The notes beneath the pieces are model-generated. The model did not search any database. It had not been told where the DNA came from and was given only the letters and a program-made list of their open reading frames with translations. 64,000 bases of DNA, taken from Roseiflexus castenholzii DSM 13941 (GTDB lineage Bacteria; Chloroflexota; Chloroflexia; Chloroflexales; Roseiflexaceae). The DNA lies in contig NC_009767.1 of the NCBI RefSeq assembly GCF_000017805.1, positions 4,629,001 through 4,693,000 on the forward strand. The letters run 5' to 3'. Shown here piece after piece: positions 26,754-36,151 of the stretch. Positions within the stretch are counted from its first letter, which is position 1; the number at the start of each line of letters is the position of its first letter. The position numbers were made by a program, and so were the translations under genes.

Positions 26754-28118
26754 ATGGGAACACGCACCCGTCTGAGTCGACGACAGTTTCTGCGCAGTGC
26801 AGCCGTGGGAGGAGCAGCGCTTGCCTCCGGCATTCTGGCGGCTTGCGGCTCGTCGCCAACAGCGCCCACAACCGGTAACCCGACAGCAGCAGCGCCGACG
26901 CAGGTCTCCAGCGAACCAACGAAGATTCGTGCGCTTATGTGGAGTAATGGACCGGTCATCGACGAGAACTTCCGAGTCCGCGCGCAGATGTTCAACGAAG
27001 CGTTCAAGGGGCAGTACGATCTCGATCTGCAACTTCTGCCCTACGACCAGTACTGGCCCCGCATCGACCTGGCATATGGCTCGAAGAACCCATACGACCT
27101 CTACTTCTTCGACGTGCAGGCATACGGACACTACCGGGCAGGGTTGCTCGCCAATATCCAGCCGTATGTCGATCTGGCGCCGGAACTGATGAACGCCGAG
27201 GAGTATCCGGTGGCACTGTACGATGCCTGGCGCTTCGACGGCAGCAATCTCTACGGCTTGCCGGAAAATATCCAGGTGCTGGCGCTCTACTACAACCGTG
27301 ATCTTTTCGATGCCGAGGGGCTGGCATACCCCGACGAGACCTGGACGTGGGACGATGTGATCAATGCCGCCACGAAACTGACGAAGCGCAGCGGCGATGA
27401 GACCACGCAGTGGGGGATGGATGTCGGCGTGATGGATATCTGGTGGGGCGCGCAGACGCTGGCGTGGGCGATGGGTGGCGGTTTTTTCGATAAGATCGTC
27501 GAGCCGACGAAGTTTCAGGTCAGCGATCCGGTCAATGTGCAGGCGCTCACCTTTCTCCGCGACCTGATCTTCGAGTATAAAGTCGCTCCCACCAAAACCC
27601 AGCGTTCCGCGACAGCACAGGATATTGGCATTTTCCAGACCGGCAAGGTGGCGATGTTCTTCGATGGCAGCTGGGCGATCAGTGGTTTCCAGGATGTGCC
27701 GTTCAAGTGGGATATGGCGCCGTTGCCCATGTGGAAGGATAAGCGCGTCTCCGCTTACTGGCTTGGCGGGCAGGTCATTCCGAAAGACTCGAAGGTCATC
27801 GACGCCGCCTTCGCCTTTTCGCGCTGGTCGGCAACAACGTATCAGAAGACGATGGCGTCCAACCACGACTGGATACCAATCGCGCGTTCGGCGCGCGAGT
27901 CCGAGGAGATGTATGTCGGGCAACCAGCCGGGCTGCGCAAAGTGCTCGGCACTATCGAAGGTGCACGACTTGGTGATTTTTACTCACGCAACAATCAGCA
28001 GATCTTCGGCGAGGTGCTGCTGCCGACGTTCGATCAGTTGTTCCTCGGCAACCTGACGCCGGAAGAGGCGGCAAAGAAGATCGATGAAGAAGCCAATGCG
28101 CTTCTTGCGAAAGGATGA
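26754..28118 (+). CDS. Extracellular sugar-binding lipoprotein
   Basis: A 454-residue family 1 solute-binding protein. It has a twin-arginine-like leader (SRRQFLRSAAVGG) followed by a lipobox (LAAC, Cys near 31), so it is likely exported by Tat and anchored as a lipoprotein. A Pro/Thr/Ala-rich linker follows. The mature domain contains the usual aromatic patches of sugar binders (GLPENIQVLALYYNRD, GGGFFDKI). GGAGG lies at 26741-26745. It delivers the sugar to the two permeases upstream. Confidence 0.9.
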   Translation: MGTRTRLSRRQFLRSAAVGGAALASGILAACGSSPTAPTTGNPTAAAPTQVSSEPTKIRALMWSNGPVIDENFRVRAQMFNEAFKGQYDLDLQLLPYDQYWPRIDLAYGSKNPYDLYFFDVQAYGHYRAGLLANIQPYVDLAPELMNAEEYPVALYDAWRFDGSNLYGLPENIQVLALYYNRDLFDAEGLAYPDETWTWDDVINAATKLTKRSGDETTQWGMDVGVMDIWWGAQTLAWAMGGGFFDKIVEPTKFQVSDPVNVQALTFLRDLIFEYKVAPTKTQRSATAQDIGIFQTGKVAMFFDGSWAISGFQDVPFKWDMAPLPMWKDKRVSAYWLGGQVIPKDSKVIDAAFAFSRWSATTYQKTMASNHDWIPIARSARESEEMYVGQPAGLRKVLGTIEGARLGDFYSRNNQQIFGEVLLPTFDQLFLGNLTPEEAAKKIDEEANALLAKG

Positions 28119-28123
28119 ACGGT

Positions 28124-30151
28124 ATGACCCACTCTGGATCAGGCGCCACGCCTGAGACATGGACGCTCTCGACAGACACCGTAACCATCACCGTGTCGCC
28201 GGCGGACGGGCGCCTGACCTGGAATCTCAGCGGCGCAACTGGAGGGCTTGACCTGTCATCGGTGACGGGGAGCGCTTTGCGTGTCGATGGACGGATGCCG
28301 CTCTGGACGCAGATTGTCGCTGTCGATGAGCAGTCCGTCGGAGATGGCAGTCGCCTGTTGGCGCTAACGCTCGATACGGCGGATGGCGGGCTGCGATTGA
28401 TGCGCTGGTTTCACCTGTTCGCCGATCATCCGTTTGTGCGCACCTGGGCGACGCTGGAGAATCGCAGCAGTGCGACGGTGCGGATCGATCAGTGCGATAT
28501 TCTGACGCTGACGCCACACGCCCCGCCGCCACTCTATCTGTTCCACGTCGAACAGTTCAGTTGGAATTACCGGCGCGATTTCTTCAGTCAGCACGAGGTC
28601 TGGCTGCGGGTGGGATGCGCTCCGCACGAGATCCGCATGGGATCGCACCCCGCCCACCACTGGGGTCCCTCCAGTTGCGCGTGGTTCGCCCTGCGCGACG
28701 GTTCCCCCAACTGGAACGACGAGCCGCCGGAGGGGGGGCGCGGCATGGTGTGCGGCATCGAGTTCAACGGCAAGAGCCGGTTGCACGCCTGGGCAACCAC
28801 CGAACGGGTGAATCTGGTGAGCCAGATCGATGACCTGGCGCACCGCCTCGCACCAGGCGCGATCTTCGAGATTCCGGCGTTTTTCGTCGGGCGCTTCGAG
28901 GGGGATTGGGACGAAGCCGGGTATGTGACACAGCGTTTCGCCGAGGCGCATGTCCATCCCCCGATGCCCGACGACCGCTACCCGTGGGTGCAGTACAATT
29001 CCTGGCGGTACGAGCAGAACATCAACGAGGAGCAGCAACTGGCAGCCATCGACCGCTGCGCGGAACTCGGCGTCGAACTTGTGGTGATGGACCTGGGGTG
29101 GGCACGTATGATCGGCGACTGGCGCCCCGACCCGATCAAGTTTCCGCGCGGGCTGAAGCCGCTGGTCGAACGGGCGCACTCCTACGGTATGCGGTTTGGC
29201 GTTCATGTTGCGCTGGCGCAGTGCAACCCGGAAGCGCCGGTCGCCAGAGCGCACCCCGACTGGCTCATTCACACCGGCAACGATTACTATGGCGCCGGTC
29301 CGCTCTGCCTGGGACACGAGCCGTGCCGCCAATGGCTCATCGAGCAGTTGATCCGGCTGGTGGACGAAGAGGGGATCGACTACATCATCCAGGACGGCGA
29401 GGATATGGTGAAGCGGTGCGAGCGCAGCGATCACACGCATGCACCGGGCGACAGCAACTACGCCAACTCACAGTATGGGCTGGACATCGTCATCGAATCG
29501 CTGCGCCGCGCCTGCCCACACCTGGTGCTCGAAAATTGCGAGGACGGCGGATGCATGATGACCTATAAAATGGCGCGTCTGTACCATACCAGCATCACGG
29601 TGGACAATACTTCGTCCTATGCCACACGACAGGGGGTGTACGGCGCGTCTTACCCGTTCTCGCCGCGCTATAGCGTGCGCTACATGCAGGACGATCCCTC
29701 GCCCTACACCCTGCGCAGTTCAATTTTCGGCGGGCCTCTCATCCTGATGCAGCGCGTCACCGAGTGGAACGAAGCGCAGATGGCGGAAACCAGGCGTGCT
29801 ATCGAACAATATAAAGCATTGCGCCATCTCATCCGTTCGGCGAAGATCATCCATCTGAAAGCGCCGCTGCACAACATCGATGGTCTGGGATGGGGATGGG
29901 ACGCTCTCCAGGCAGTGGCGCCCGACCAATCCCGCAGCGTCGTGATGGTATACCGCGCGCAGGGAGATGTCGCCGAGCGCACCTTCAAGCCGCGCGGTCT
30001 GCTCCCAAACGCGGCGTATCTGGTCCGCTACGTCGATAGCGGGCGCACCCTGCAACGCACCGGCGCCGAACTGGAGCGCGACGGGATCACCGTGGCGCTA
30101 GAAGAGTTCAGTTCAGAGCTCGTTATGATAGAGGTGGAGGGTGAAAGGTAG
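28124..30151 (+). CDS. Second alpha-galactosidase-like enzyme, GH36 group, divergent
   Basis: A 675-residue protein with the GH36 layout but little similarity to the first enzyme. Seen: YNSWRYEQNINEEQQL, VVMDLGWARMIGDWRPDP, MRFGVHVALAQCNPE, YIIQDGEDM (nucleophile region, in place of the usual WDMN), HLVLENCEDGGCM, and ITVDNTSSYATR (candidate acid/base Asp). It probably cleaves a different alpha-galactoside or related linkage. AAAGGA at 28110-28115 supports the ATG at 28124; an ATG at 28115 overlaps the previous stop but lacks spacing. No signal peptide. Confidence 0.83.
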   Translation: MTHSGSGATPETWTLSTDTVTITVSPADGRLTWNLSGATGGLDLSSVTGSALRVDGRMPLWTQIVAVDEQSVGDGSRLLALTLDTADGGLRLMRWFHLFADHPFVRTWATLENRSSATVRIDQCDILTLTPHAPPPLYLFHVEQFSWNYRRDFFSQHEVWLRVGCAPHEIRMGSHPAHHWGPSSCAWFALRDGSPNWNDEPPEGGRGMVCGIEFNGKSRLHAWATTERVNLVSQIDDLAHRLAPGAIFEIPAFFVGRFEGDWDEAGYVTQRFAEAHVHPPMPDDRYPWVQYNSWRYEQNINEEQQLAAIDRCAELGVELVVMDLGWARMIGDWRPDPIKFPRGLKPLVERAHSYGMRFGVHVALAQCNPEAPVARAHPDWLIHTGNDYYGAGPLCLGHEPCRQWLIEQLIRLVDEEGIDYIIQDGEDMVKRCERSDHTHAPGDSNYANSQYGLDIVIESLRRACPHLVLENCEDGGCMMTYKMARLYHTSITVDNTSSYATRQGVYGASYPFSPRYSVRYMQDDPSPYTLRSSIFGGPLILMQRVTEWNEAQMAETRRAIEQYKALRHLIRSAKIIHLKAPLHNIDGLGWGWDALQAVAPDQSRSVVMVYRAQGDVAERTFKPRGLLPNAAYLVRYVDSGRTLQRTGAELERDGITVALEEFSSELVMIEVEGER

Positions 30152-30332
30152 GGGCGCCCCCCGTGGTTGCCCCCATCCGGGTAGGCGCGGGGACCTGCCC
30201 CGACACAGGCAGAGACGTTCACCGTAGGGGCGCCCCCGTGGGTGCCCACCACACGCAAACGGCGCGCGCATAGGGGACATTGAACATTCCACGTTGCGTG
30301 CTGAACGTTGTAAAAAGCAAGGATTGCATTCA
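30152..30332. repeat. Short intergenic repeat
   Basis: Two copies of GTAGGGGCGCCCC...GTGGKTGCCC (30149-30176 and 30224-30250 approximately) flank a CCTGCCCCGAC segment. Partial relatives in inverted form occur near 61555. The AACATTCCACGTTGC-like piece near 30280 also recurs near 48470 and 58965. No gene. Confidence 0.5.
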
Positions 30333-31325
30333 ATGAATGCCATTTCTTTCGACCCCCACTGGACATATCGCGGTTTGCAAGCGTTGTTGATCGAAAACCG
30401 TCACCTGCGCGCGGTGGTCCTGCCGGAACTGGGCGCCAAAATCTGGTCGCTGGTCGATAAGGCAGCAGACCGCGAGATATTGTGGCACAACCCACGTGTG
30501 CCGCCACGTCCAGCAATCTATGGCGTCGCCTACGACGACTGGTTCTGCGGCGGGTGGGACGAACTGTTTCCCAACGACGCACCGGCTGTGATCGGTGGCG
30601 ATGCCTATCCTGACCATGGCGAGTTGTGGTCGATGCCGTATGACTGGAACGTCGATGTCGATGCCCACGAAATACGGCTGCGCCTGAGTCGCAGCGGCGT
30701 GGTCACGCCGACTTTCGTCGAAAAATCGATCACACTGCGCGCCGATGAGCCGGTGATACGGATTCGCTATCGGATTCGCAACGATGGATCGGCGCCGCTC
30801 GATTTTCTGCTCAAACTTCACCCGGCGCTGGCAATTTCTCCCCGCTGCCGCATCGATCTGCCAGCGCGCACCGTGCTGGTCGATGCGGGATTTCGCCAGC
30901 GGCTCGGCGCAAAAGTCGAGCGATTCACCTGGTCCCTGGCGCACTCCGATGCTGGCGCGACGGTCGATATGCGCCAGGTTCCGCCGCAGAACGCAGCACT
31001 CTGCGACTTCTTCTACGCCATCGAACTCGACGCCGGTTGGTGCGCGCTAACCGATACCGCGCGCGCCACAGGCTTCGGGCTGGCGTTCGATCCGGCGGTC
31101 TTCCGTTCAGTGTGGGTCTTCGGCGCATATGGCGGCTGGCGCGGTCTTTACACAACGATCCTCGAACCATGCACGGGTTATCCATACCGTCTCGAAGAGG
31201 CGATTGCGCAGGGAACCGCCAGCCGACTGGAACCAGGAGCGGAACTCGATACCGAAGTGACTGCCGTCCTCTACCGCGGCATCAGCGCAGTCGAACATAT
31301 TGATCGCAATGGAGCAGTACGATGA
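30333..31325 (+). CDS. Galactose-mutarotase-like protein (DUF5107/DUF4432 type)
   Basis: A 330-residue all-beta protein resembling the aldose-1-epimerase superfamily; segments such as LPELGAKIWSLVDKAADREILWHN and YDDWFCGGWDELFPND, shown here in parts (LPELGAKIWSLVDK, WFCGGWDELFPND), and GELWSMPYDW fit the DUF5107-type relatives. Its likely role is interconversion or binding of the anomers of the imported sugar. ATG 30333 has AAGGAT upstream. The stop overlaps the SDR start (ATGA). Confidence 0.75.
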   Translation: MNAISFDPHWTYRGLQALLIENRHLRAVVLPELGAKIWSLVDKAADREILWHNPRVPPRPAIYGVAYDDWFCGGWDELFPNDAPAVIGGDAYPDHGELWSMPYDWNVDVDAHEIRLRLSRSGVVTPTFVEKSITLRADEPVIRIRYRIRNDGSAPLDFLLKLHPALAISPRCRIDLPARTVLVDAGFRQRLGAKVERFTWSLAHSDAGATVDMRQVPPQNAALCDFFYAIELDAGWCALTDTARATGFGLAFDPAVFRSVWVFGAYGGWRGLYTTILEPCTGYPYRLEEAIAQGTASRLEPGAELDTEVTAVLYRGISAVEHIDRNGAVR

Positions 31326-32095
31326 GCGGCATGCTCGAAGGAAACGTGGCGCTGATCACCGGCGCTGCCAGCGGGATCGGGCGGGCAACAGCATTGACGC
31401 TGGCGCGCGATGGTTCCGCAATTGTGGTGGCTGACCTGAATGAGTCCGGCGGCAGCGCGACGGTCGACGCAATCACTGCGGCGGGTGGGTGGGCAATCTT
31501 CGTTCAGGCGGATGTGACCCGCGACGCAGAACGCATGGTCGAGGCGGCAGTGCAGACGTTCGGGCATCTCGATATTCTGGTGAACAATGCTGGCATCTTT
31601 TACACCGCCGATCTGCTCGATGTACCCTTTGACGAGTGGGTACGCGCTGTCGATGTGATGTACTTCGGCACATTTCGGTGCAGCCAGGCGGCAGCGCGCC
31701 AGATGGTGCGTCAAGGGACAGGCGGGCGGATCGTCAATATTTCCTCAGTTAATGGCTTCCTCGGCATGCCACAGTCCAGCCACTACAACTCGGCAAAAGG
31801 CGCCATCGACCAACTCACGCGCTGTCTAGCGGTTGAACTTGCGCCGCACGGAATCCTGGTGAATGGCATTGCGCCGGGCTTCGTCGAAACGCCCATGGCA
31901 ATCGTCAATGGCGTCAACGAACACGAAACGCCGGAGTTCCAGGAGTTCTATGTGCGCCGACGACGCATTCCCCTGGCGCGCCCCGCATTGCCCGAAGAGA
32001 TCGCCGAAGCCGTGGCATTCCTCGTCTCGCCGCGTTGCACTTATATCACCGGGCATACGCTCGTTGTGGATGGCGGACTGTCGATCACGTTTTGA
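31322..32095 (+). CDS. Short-chain dehydrogenase/reductase
   Basis: A 257-residue classical SDR. NAD(P)-binding TGAASGIG (residues 14-21), NNAGI, catalytic Ser in ISSVNG, and YNSAK (Tyr and Lys) are all present. An acidic residue after the second strand (VVADLNE) suggests NAD+ preference. Its place at the end of the galactoside operon suggests oxidation of a sugar, for example galactose 1-dehydrogenation, but the substrate is not proven. GGAG lies 7 bases before the ATG. Confidence 0.9.
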   Translation: MSGMLEGNVALITGAASGIGRATALTLARDGSAIVVADLNESGGSATVDAITAAGGWAIFVQADVTRDAERMVEAAVQTFGHLDILVNNAGIFYTADLLDVPFDEWVRAVDVMYFGTFRCSQAAARQMVRQGTGGRIVNISSVNGFLGMPQSSHYNSAKGAIDQLTRCLAVELAPHGILVNGIAPGFVETPMAIVNGVNEHETPEFQEFYVRRRRIPLARPALPEEIAEAVAFLVSPRCTYITGHTLVVDGGLSITF

Positions 32096-32440
32096 TAGTG
32101 CCCGTCCTGGGACGCGGGACACACCCGCCTTACGACCGAAGCCGTGGACGACGTAGCGGTGGATGCGCCTTCCGCGCTCACCAGGTTTGCCCCCACCCCT
32201 GCCCTCCCCCGCTTTAAGGGTGGACAGAACACCCGAGTACACACCGGCACTCCCACCGTGGGACGAACCCGCGCGCGTGGCGCAAGCCCCCTGCCTCCCA
32301 TATGCGGGGGGGCAGGGGTGAGGGGAAAACGGCGCATCCCAACGCCATGCACGGCCGCTAGGCTCATGCGCGCGGTCCGCCCTTGAATCCGTTGGAGGGA
32401 CATCCCCGCCCCGAAGTCGTTGCGCCCTTGGGGTGTGCTT
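32096..32440. other. Gene-free stretch after the galactoside operon
   Basis: No gene is seen. It contains CTCCCCCGCTTTAAGGGTGG-like and GCAGGGGTGAGGGG low-complexity segments typical of the intergenic repeats here. No clear terminator follows the SDR gene. Confidence 0.5.
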
Positions 32441-32442
32441 AT

Positions 32443-32469
32443 TTGCAAGGGAAAGGCATATGGTATAGT
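32443..32469 (+). promoter_or_regulatory. Promoter with extended -10
   Basis: TGG followed by TATAGT (32464-32469); TTGCAA at 32443-32448 is a possible -35 with a short 15-bp spacer. It would serve the membrane spermidine-synthase-like gene with a leader of about 105 bases. Confidence 0.5.
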
Positions 32470-32581
32470 TACACTGTCACGCTGAAAGGCGCGTGAAAGT
32501 CGGCGCACGCACCCAACGCCAGCAGAGGCGCCACGACGCGGGGAGAAAGGTCAGCAACTGTTTGTGGAGAGGAGGCGTTGT

Positions 32582-34975
32582 TTGGAGTCGGATCGCACAA
32601 TCTCCCGTTCTCATCTGCGAGTCGTTCTACGCACCGAACAGTTCGTCTCGTTTGTCGCACTCACCATTTTTTTCGCGTCCGGCTTCTCGGCGTTACTCTA
32701 CCAGGTCATCTGGCAGCGCATACTTGGCTTCTTCTCCGGCGCCGATGTCTATTCGGTCACCATTATTGTTGCGGCATACATGGCAGGCATGGGGGTCGGC
32801 AGTCTCACCGGCGGGTATCTGGCGGATCGCCTCTCACGCCGGGGCAATCTCATCCTGTTTGCCGGCGTCGAGTTGGGCATCGCCCTGTTCGCGCTTGGCA
32901 GCAAGGGGCTATACTACGACTGGCTCTACCGGCAAAACGCCCACCTTGCTTCGTCACCGTTACTGATGGTGGTGATATTGTTTGTTAGCCTTTTGATCCC
33001 CACCTTCTGCATGGGTGTCTCGTTGCCGGCGCTTGCACGGGCGCTCACCCGTTCCATTGAGATGGCAGCCGGCACAATCGGCGGACTCTACGGAGTCAAC
33101 ACGCTCGGCGCAGCAGTCGGCGCAGGGGTCACGACGTGGATCCTGCTGCGACAGTACGGTTTCGAGACTATCCTGCAAATGGGCGCGGCAATGAATGCAC
33201 TGGTCGCGTGCACTGCATTCCCGCTGGCATGGCTTCTCATGCGCCCGGGGAACGCGCAACCGTCCCAATCCGCTTCGCATACAGTGCAGCAGGAATCGCC
33301 GCATGCGGATCAGGAATCTGGCAGACAGTTGCCCGTTTCGGTCTGGATCGCGCTCTACGGTCTCTCCGGATTCATTGCGCTGTCGCTGGAGATTCTATGG
33401 TTCCGCATGCTGGGAGTGATGCTCAAGTCAACGGCGTTTACGTTTGGGACCCTGTTGACCATTTTTCTGGGCGGATTGGCGCTTGGCACATTTTTGGGCA
33501 TCAGGCAGGCGCCGCGCGACCGCCATCCCATGCGCTCCTTTTTGCTGTTGCAAACCGGCGTGATCGTGTTTGCGCTGATCGCTCTCACGGCATTTGTCAC
33601 GCAGGTTGGCAACGCAGCGTGGCTGGCGACATTCTGGCGCTATTTTGGCGGTTATGATCCGCTGGATGTAGGACGCGCCACTGCTGCGCTGACGGGTTTG
33701 CTGCTCAATCCGACGGCGCTGGACGCCGAAACGCAGAGCCTGGCGCAATTCTTCTTTCTGCTCTACGTGATGCTGCCAACCCTCCTCATCGGACTGCCGA
33801 CGATCTGTATGGGGATGAGCTTCCCGATGCTCCAGAAAATCATTCAGCGCGATCCAGACACATTGGGCAGGCGTGTCGGCTGGTTGCAAACGTCGAATAT
33901 CATCGGCAGCATGCTCGGCACGCTGCTGACCGGGCTGGCTGCGCTCTCGTGGCTGGGAACACCCGACAGCCTGCGTGTGATTGGCGCACTGTCGGGACTC
34001 TTCCTGGCATTGTTTGCATGGGGATGCCTGACGCACACACGAGTGCGCCGCGCAACATATGTCGGCAGCATCGTCATAGCATCAGGGCTGGCGCTGATCA
34101 TACCGGACGCGCAGACCTTTTGGGCAACGTTGCATGGCGTGCCGCCATCGAACGCAATCGTTACTGAGGATAACACAGGGCTGGCATTGATTAAGAGCGG
34201 TAGCAGCGACTTTTCCAGGCGGGCGTATGTCATGTCCAACGGAATAGGGCAGAGCGCTATTCCGTATGGCTGGACGCACAGCGTTCTCGGATTCCTGCCG
34301 ACACTCATCCATCCCAAACCACAAACGATTGCAATTATCGGGCTTGGATCGGGGGATACGCTCTTTCACGCTGGTGGTCGCCCCGAAACAAAGGAACTCA
34401 TCTGCATCGAGATCGTTGGCTCGCAGATGGACATGCTGCGTGAAATGGCGCAACGGCGCGAATATCCTGCACTGCTGTCGATTCTGAATGATCCCCGGAT
34501 CACCTATGAGATTACCGATGGACGTTCATACATTATGCAGCGCGGACGCACATACGATATTATCGAAGCCGATGCGCTGCGCCCGAATAGCGCCTATGCC
34601 GGCAACCTCTACTCGGAAGAGTATTTCCGACTGGTGCTTAATCATCTGAACCCCGGTGGTCTGGCGGTGACATGGGTTCCGACCGAGCGCGTCCGCACCA
34701 CGTTCATCCAGGTCTTTCCGCATTATGTCGATTTCGGCGATATTCTGATCGGCAGCAATGCTCCGATTGAACTGGACCTTCAGGCGATCTATCAACGCCT
34801 TGAAGACCCCTTCACCCGTGAGTATTACCAGCGATCCGGGGTCAATATCAAGCAATGGCTCGACGAGTATTTTGTCAAGCGCCGGCCGCTGGCTTCCGAC
34901 CCATCGGCGCCTCCGCCCCGATCACGTGATACGAACCGCGATCTATTCCCCAGAGATGAGTTTCTGGTGAGGTAG
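32582..34975 (+). CDS. Membrane protein fused to a spermidine-synthase-like domain
   Basis: A 797-residue protein. Residues about 20-530 form two blocks of six to seven membrane helices (MFS-like pseudo-repeats), and residues about 540-790 form a Rossmann domain like aminopropyltransferases/methyltransferases (IAIIGLGSGDTLFHAG, ICIEIVGSQMDML, DGRSYIMQ, DIIEADALRPNS). The usual spermidine-synthase glycine motif GGGDG is replaced by GLGSGD, so polyamine synthesis is uncertain. Such fusions are widespread but uncharacterised. The TTG at 32582 is chosen because GGAGG (32571-32575) lies 6 bases upstream; a GTG at 32564 has no site. Confidence 0.75.
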   Translation: MESDRTISRSHLRVVLRTEQFVSFVALTIFFASGFSALLYQVIWQRILGFFSGADVYSVTIIVAAYMAGMGVGSLTGGYLADRLSRRGNLILFAGVELGIALFALGSKGLYYDWLYRQNAHLASSPLLMVVILFVSLLIPTFCMGVSLPALARALTRSIEMAAGTIGGLYGVNTLGAAVGAGVTTWILLRQYGFETILQMGAAMNALVACTAFPLAWLLMRPGNAQPSQSASHTVQQESPHADQESGRQLPVSVWIALYGLSGFIALSLEILWFRMLGVMLKSTAFTFGTLLTIFLGGLALGTFLGIRQAPRDRHPMRSFLLLQTGVIVFALIALTAFVTQVGNAAWLATFWRYFGGYDPLDVGRATAALTGLLLNPTALDAETQSLAQFFFLLYVMLPTLLIGLPTICMGMSFPMLQKIIQRDPDTLGRRVGWLQTSNIIGSMLGTLLTGLAALSWLGTPDSLRVIGALSGLFLALFAWGCLTHTRVRRATYVGSIVIASGLALIIPDAQTFWATLHGVPPSNAIVTEDNTGLALIKSGSSDFSRRAYVMSNGIGQSAIPYGWTHSVLGFLPTLIHPKPQTIAIIGLGSGDTLFHAGGRPETKELICIEIVGSQMDMLREMAQRREYPALLSILNDPRITYEITDGRSYIMQRGRTYDIIEADALRPNSAYAGNLYSEEYFRLVLNHLNPGGLAVTWVPTERVRTTFIQVFPHYVDFGDILIGSNAPIELDLQAIYQRLEDPFTREYYQRSGVNIKQWLDEYFVKRRPLASDPSAPPPRSRDTNRDLFPRDEFLVR

Positions 34976-34992
34976 TGCGTCGTTGCAAGCAG

Positions 34993-35001
34993 TGGTATAA
35001 T
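34993..35001 (+). promoter_or_regulatory. Extended -10 promoter
   Basis: TGG followed by a perfect TATAAT (34996-35001), 113 bases before the oxidoreductase start. No recognisable -35. Confidence 0.6.
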
Positions 35002-35114
35002 CGCAGCGGGCGAAACGCATTCATTCTGGTTCGCGCGGAGATATCGCATCGCCCATCGGGAGTCCTCTTCTCCTCCCCGCACGACCCTGCATGCATATCA
35101 GAAAGGATTCCGGC

Positions 35115-36113
35115 ATGATCCGTGTCGCCATGCTGAGTTACTGGCACGTCCACGCCTGGGACTATACCCGCCAGGCGCAGAGTCACCCTGATGTGACCAT
35201 CGGCGCCGTATGGGATGAACTGCCCGCGCGCGGCGCCGCAGCCGCCGAAAAACTGGGTGTGCCATTCTATGAATCGCTTGACGAACTCCTGGCGTCGCCG
35301 GAGATCGATGCGGTGATCGTTGATGCGCCAACGTCTATGCACTGCGAGGTGATGGTCGCCGCAGCGCGCGCCGGCAAGCATATCTTCACCGAGAAGGTGC
35401 TCGCGCCAACCCTCACCGAAGCCAATCAGATTGTCGCCGCTGCGGATCAGGCGAATGTGGTGCTGACCGTTTCGCTGCCGCGCCTTTCGGAAGGGTACAC
35501 GGCGGCGATTGCCAGTCTGATCGCTCAGGGCGCGCTCGGAGAGCCAACGCTGGTGCGCACGCGCCTGGCGCACAACGGCGCCCTGCGCACCGAACAGAAT
35601 CCCAACGGCTGGCTGCCGCCCCATTTCTACGATCCCGATCAGTGTCGGGGCGGTGCCATGATCGACCTGGGATGTCATCCGATGTACCTGGCGCACCATT
35701 TCCTCGGACTGCCGGAGACGGTCAACGCGCACTATGGGTATGTCACCGGGCGCGCCGTGGAAGACAATGCCGTCGTGACGCTTGGCTACCCTGGCGGCGC
35801 GATCGCCGTCGTCGAGGCCGGATTTGTCACTCCTGCATCACCGTTTATCATCGAAGTCCACGGCACACGCACCAGCCTGATCTTCCAGGCGCCGCCGCCG
35901 GTGTTGCGCATGCGCAGCGCCGATGGCTGGGTCGAGCAGGACATCCCGGAATCATCACCGCTGCCGTTCGTCCAGTGGGTGGACCATATTCAGCGCGGTG
36001 CGCGTCATACCGCCAATCTCCAGGCGGCGCTCGCCCTGACCATGCTCATGGAGGCGGCAAACCTGTCGGCAAACGCCGGTCGCCAGGTGCGCCTCGATTC
36101 ACTTCAATCCTGA
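35115..36113 (+). CDS. Gfo/Idh/MocA-family oxidoreductase
   Basis: A 332-residue NAD(P)-dependent sugar-type dehydrogenase. The nucleotide-binding fold is atypical at its start (RVAMLSYWHVHAWDYTRQ rather than GxGxxG). The EKVLAPTL segment (the Glu-Lys of the family) and GGAMIDLGCHPMYLAHHF (catalytic-domain His) are present. The start at 35115 has AAAGG with 8-base spacing. It shares an operon with the next oxidoreductase (stop overlaps an in-frame ATG). Substrate unknown. Confidence 0.85.
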   Translation: MIRVAMLSYWHVHAWDYTRQAQSHPDVTIGAVWDELPARGAAAAEKLGVPFYESLDELLASPEIDAVIVDAPTSMHCEVMVAAARAGKHIFTEKVLAPTLTEANQIVAAADQANVVLTVSLPRLSEGYTAAIASLIAQGALGEPTLVRTRLAHNGALRTEQNPNGWLPPHFYDPDQCRGGAMIDLGCHPMYLAHHFLGLPETVNAHYGYVTGRAVEDNAVVTLGYPGGAIAVVEAGFVTPASPFIIEVHGTRTSLIFQAPPPVLRMRSADGWVEQDIPESSPLPFVQWVDHIQRGARHTANLQAALALTMLMEAANLSANAGRQVRLDSLQS

Positions 36114-36151
36114 TGTCCGCCAGTAGAGGTTCCACGGAGTTCACAGTCGCC

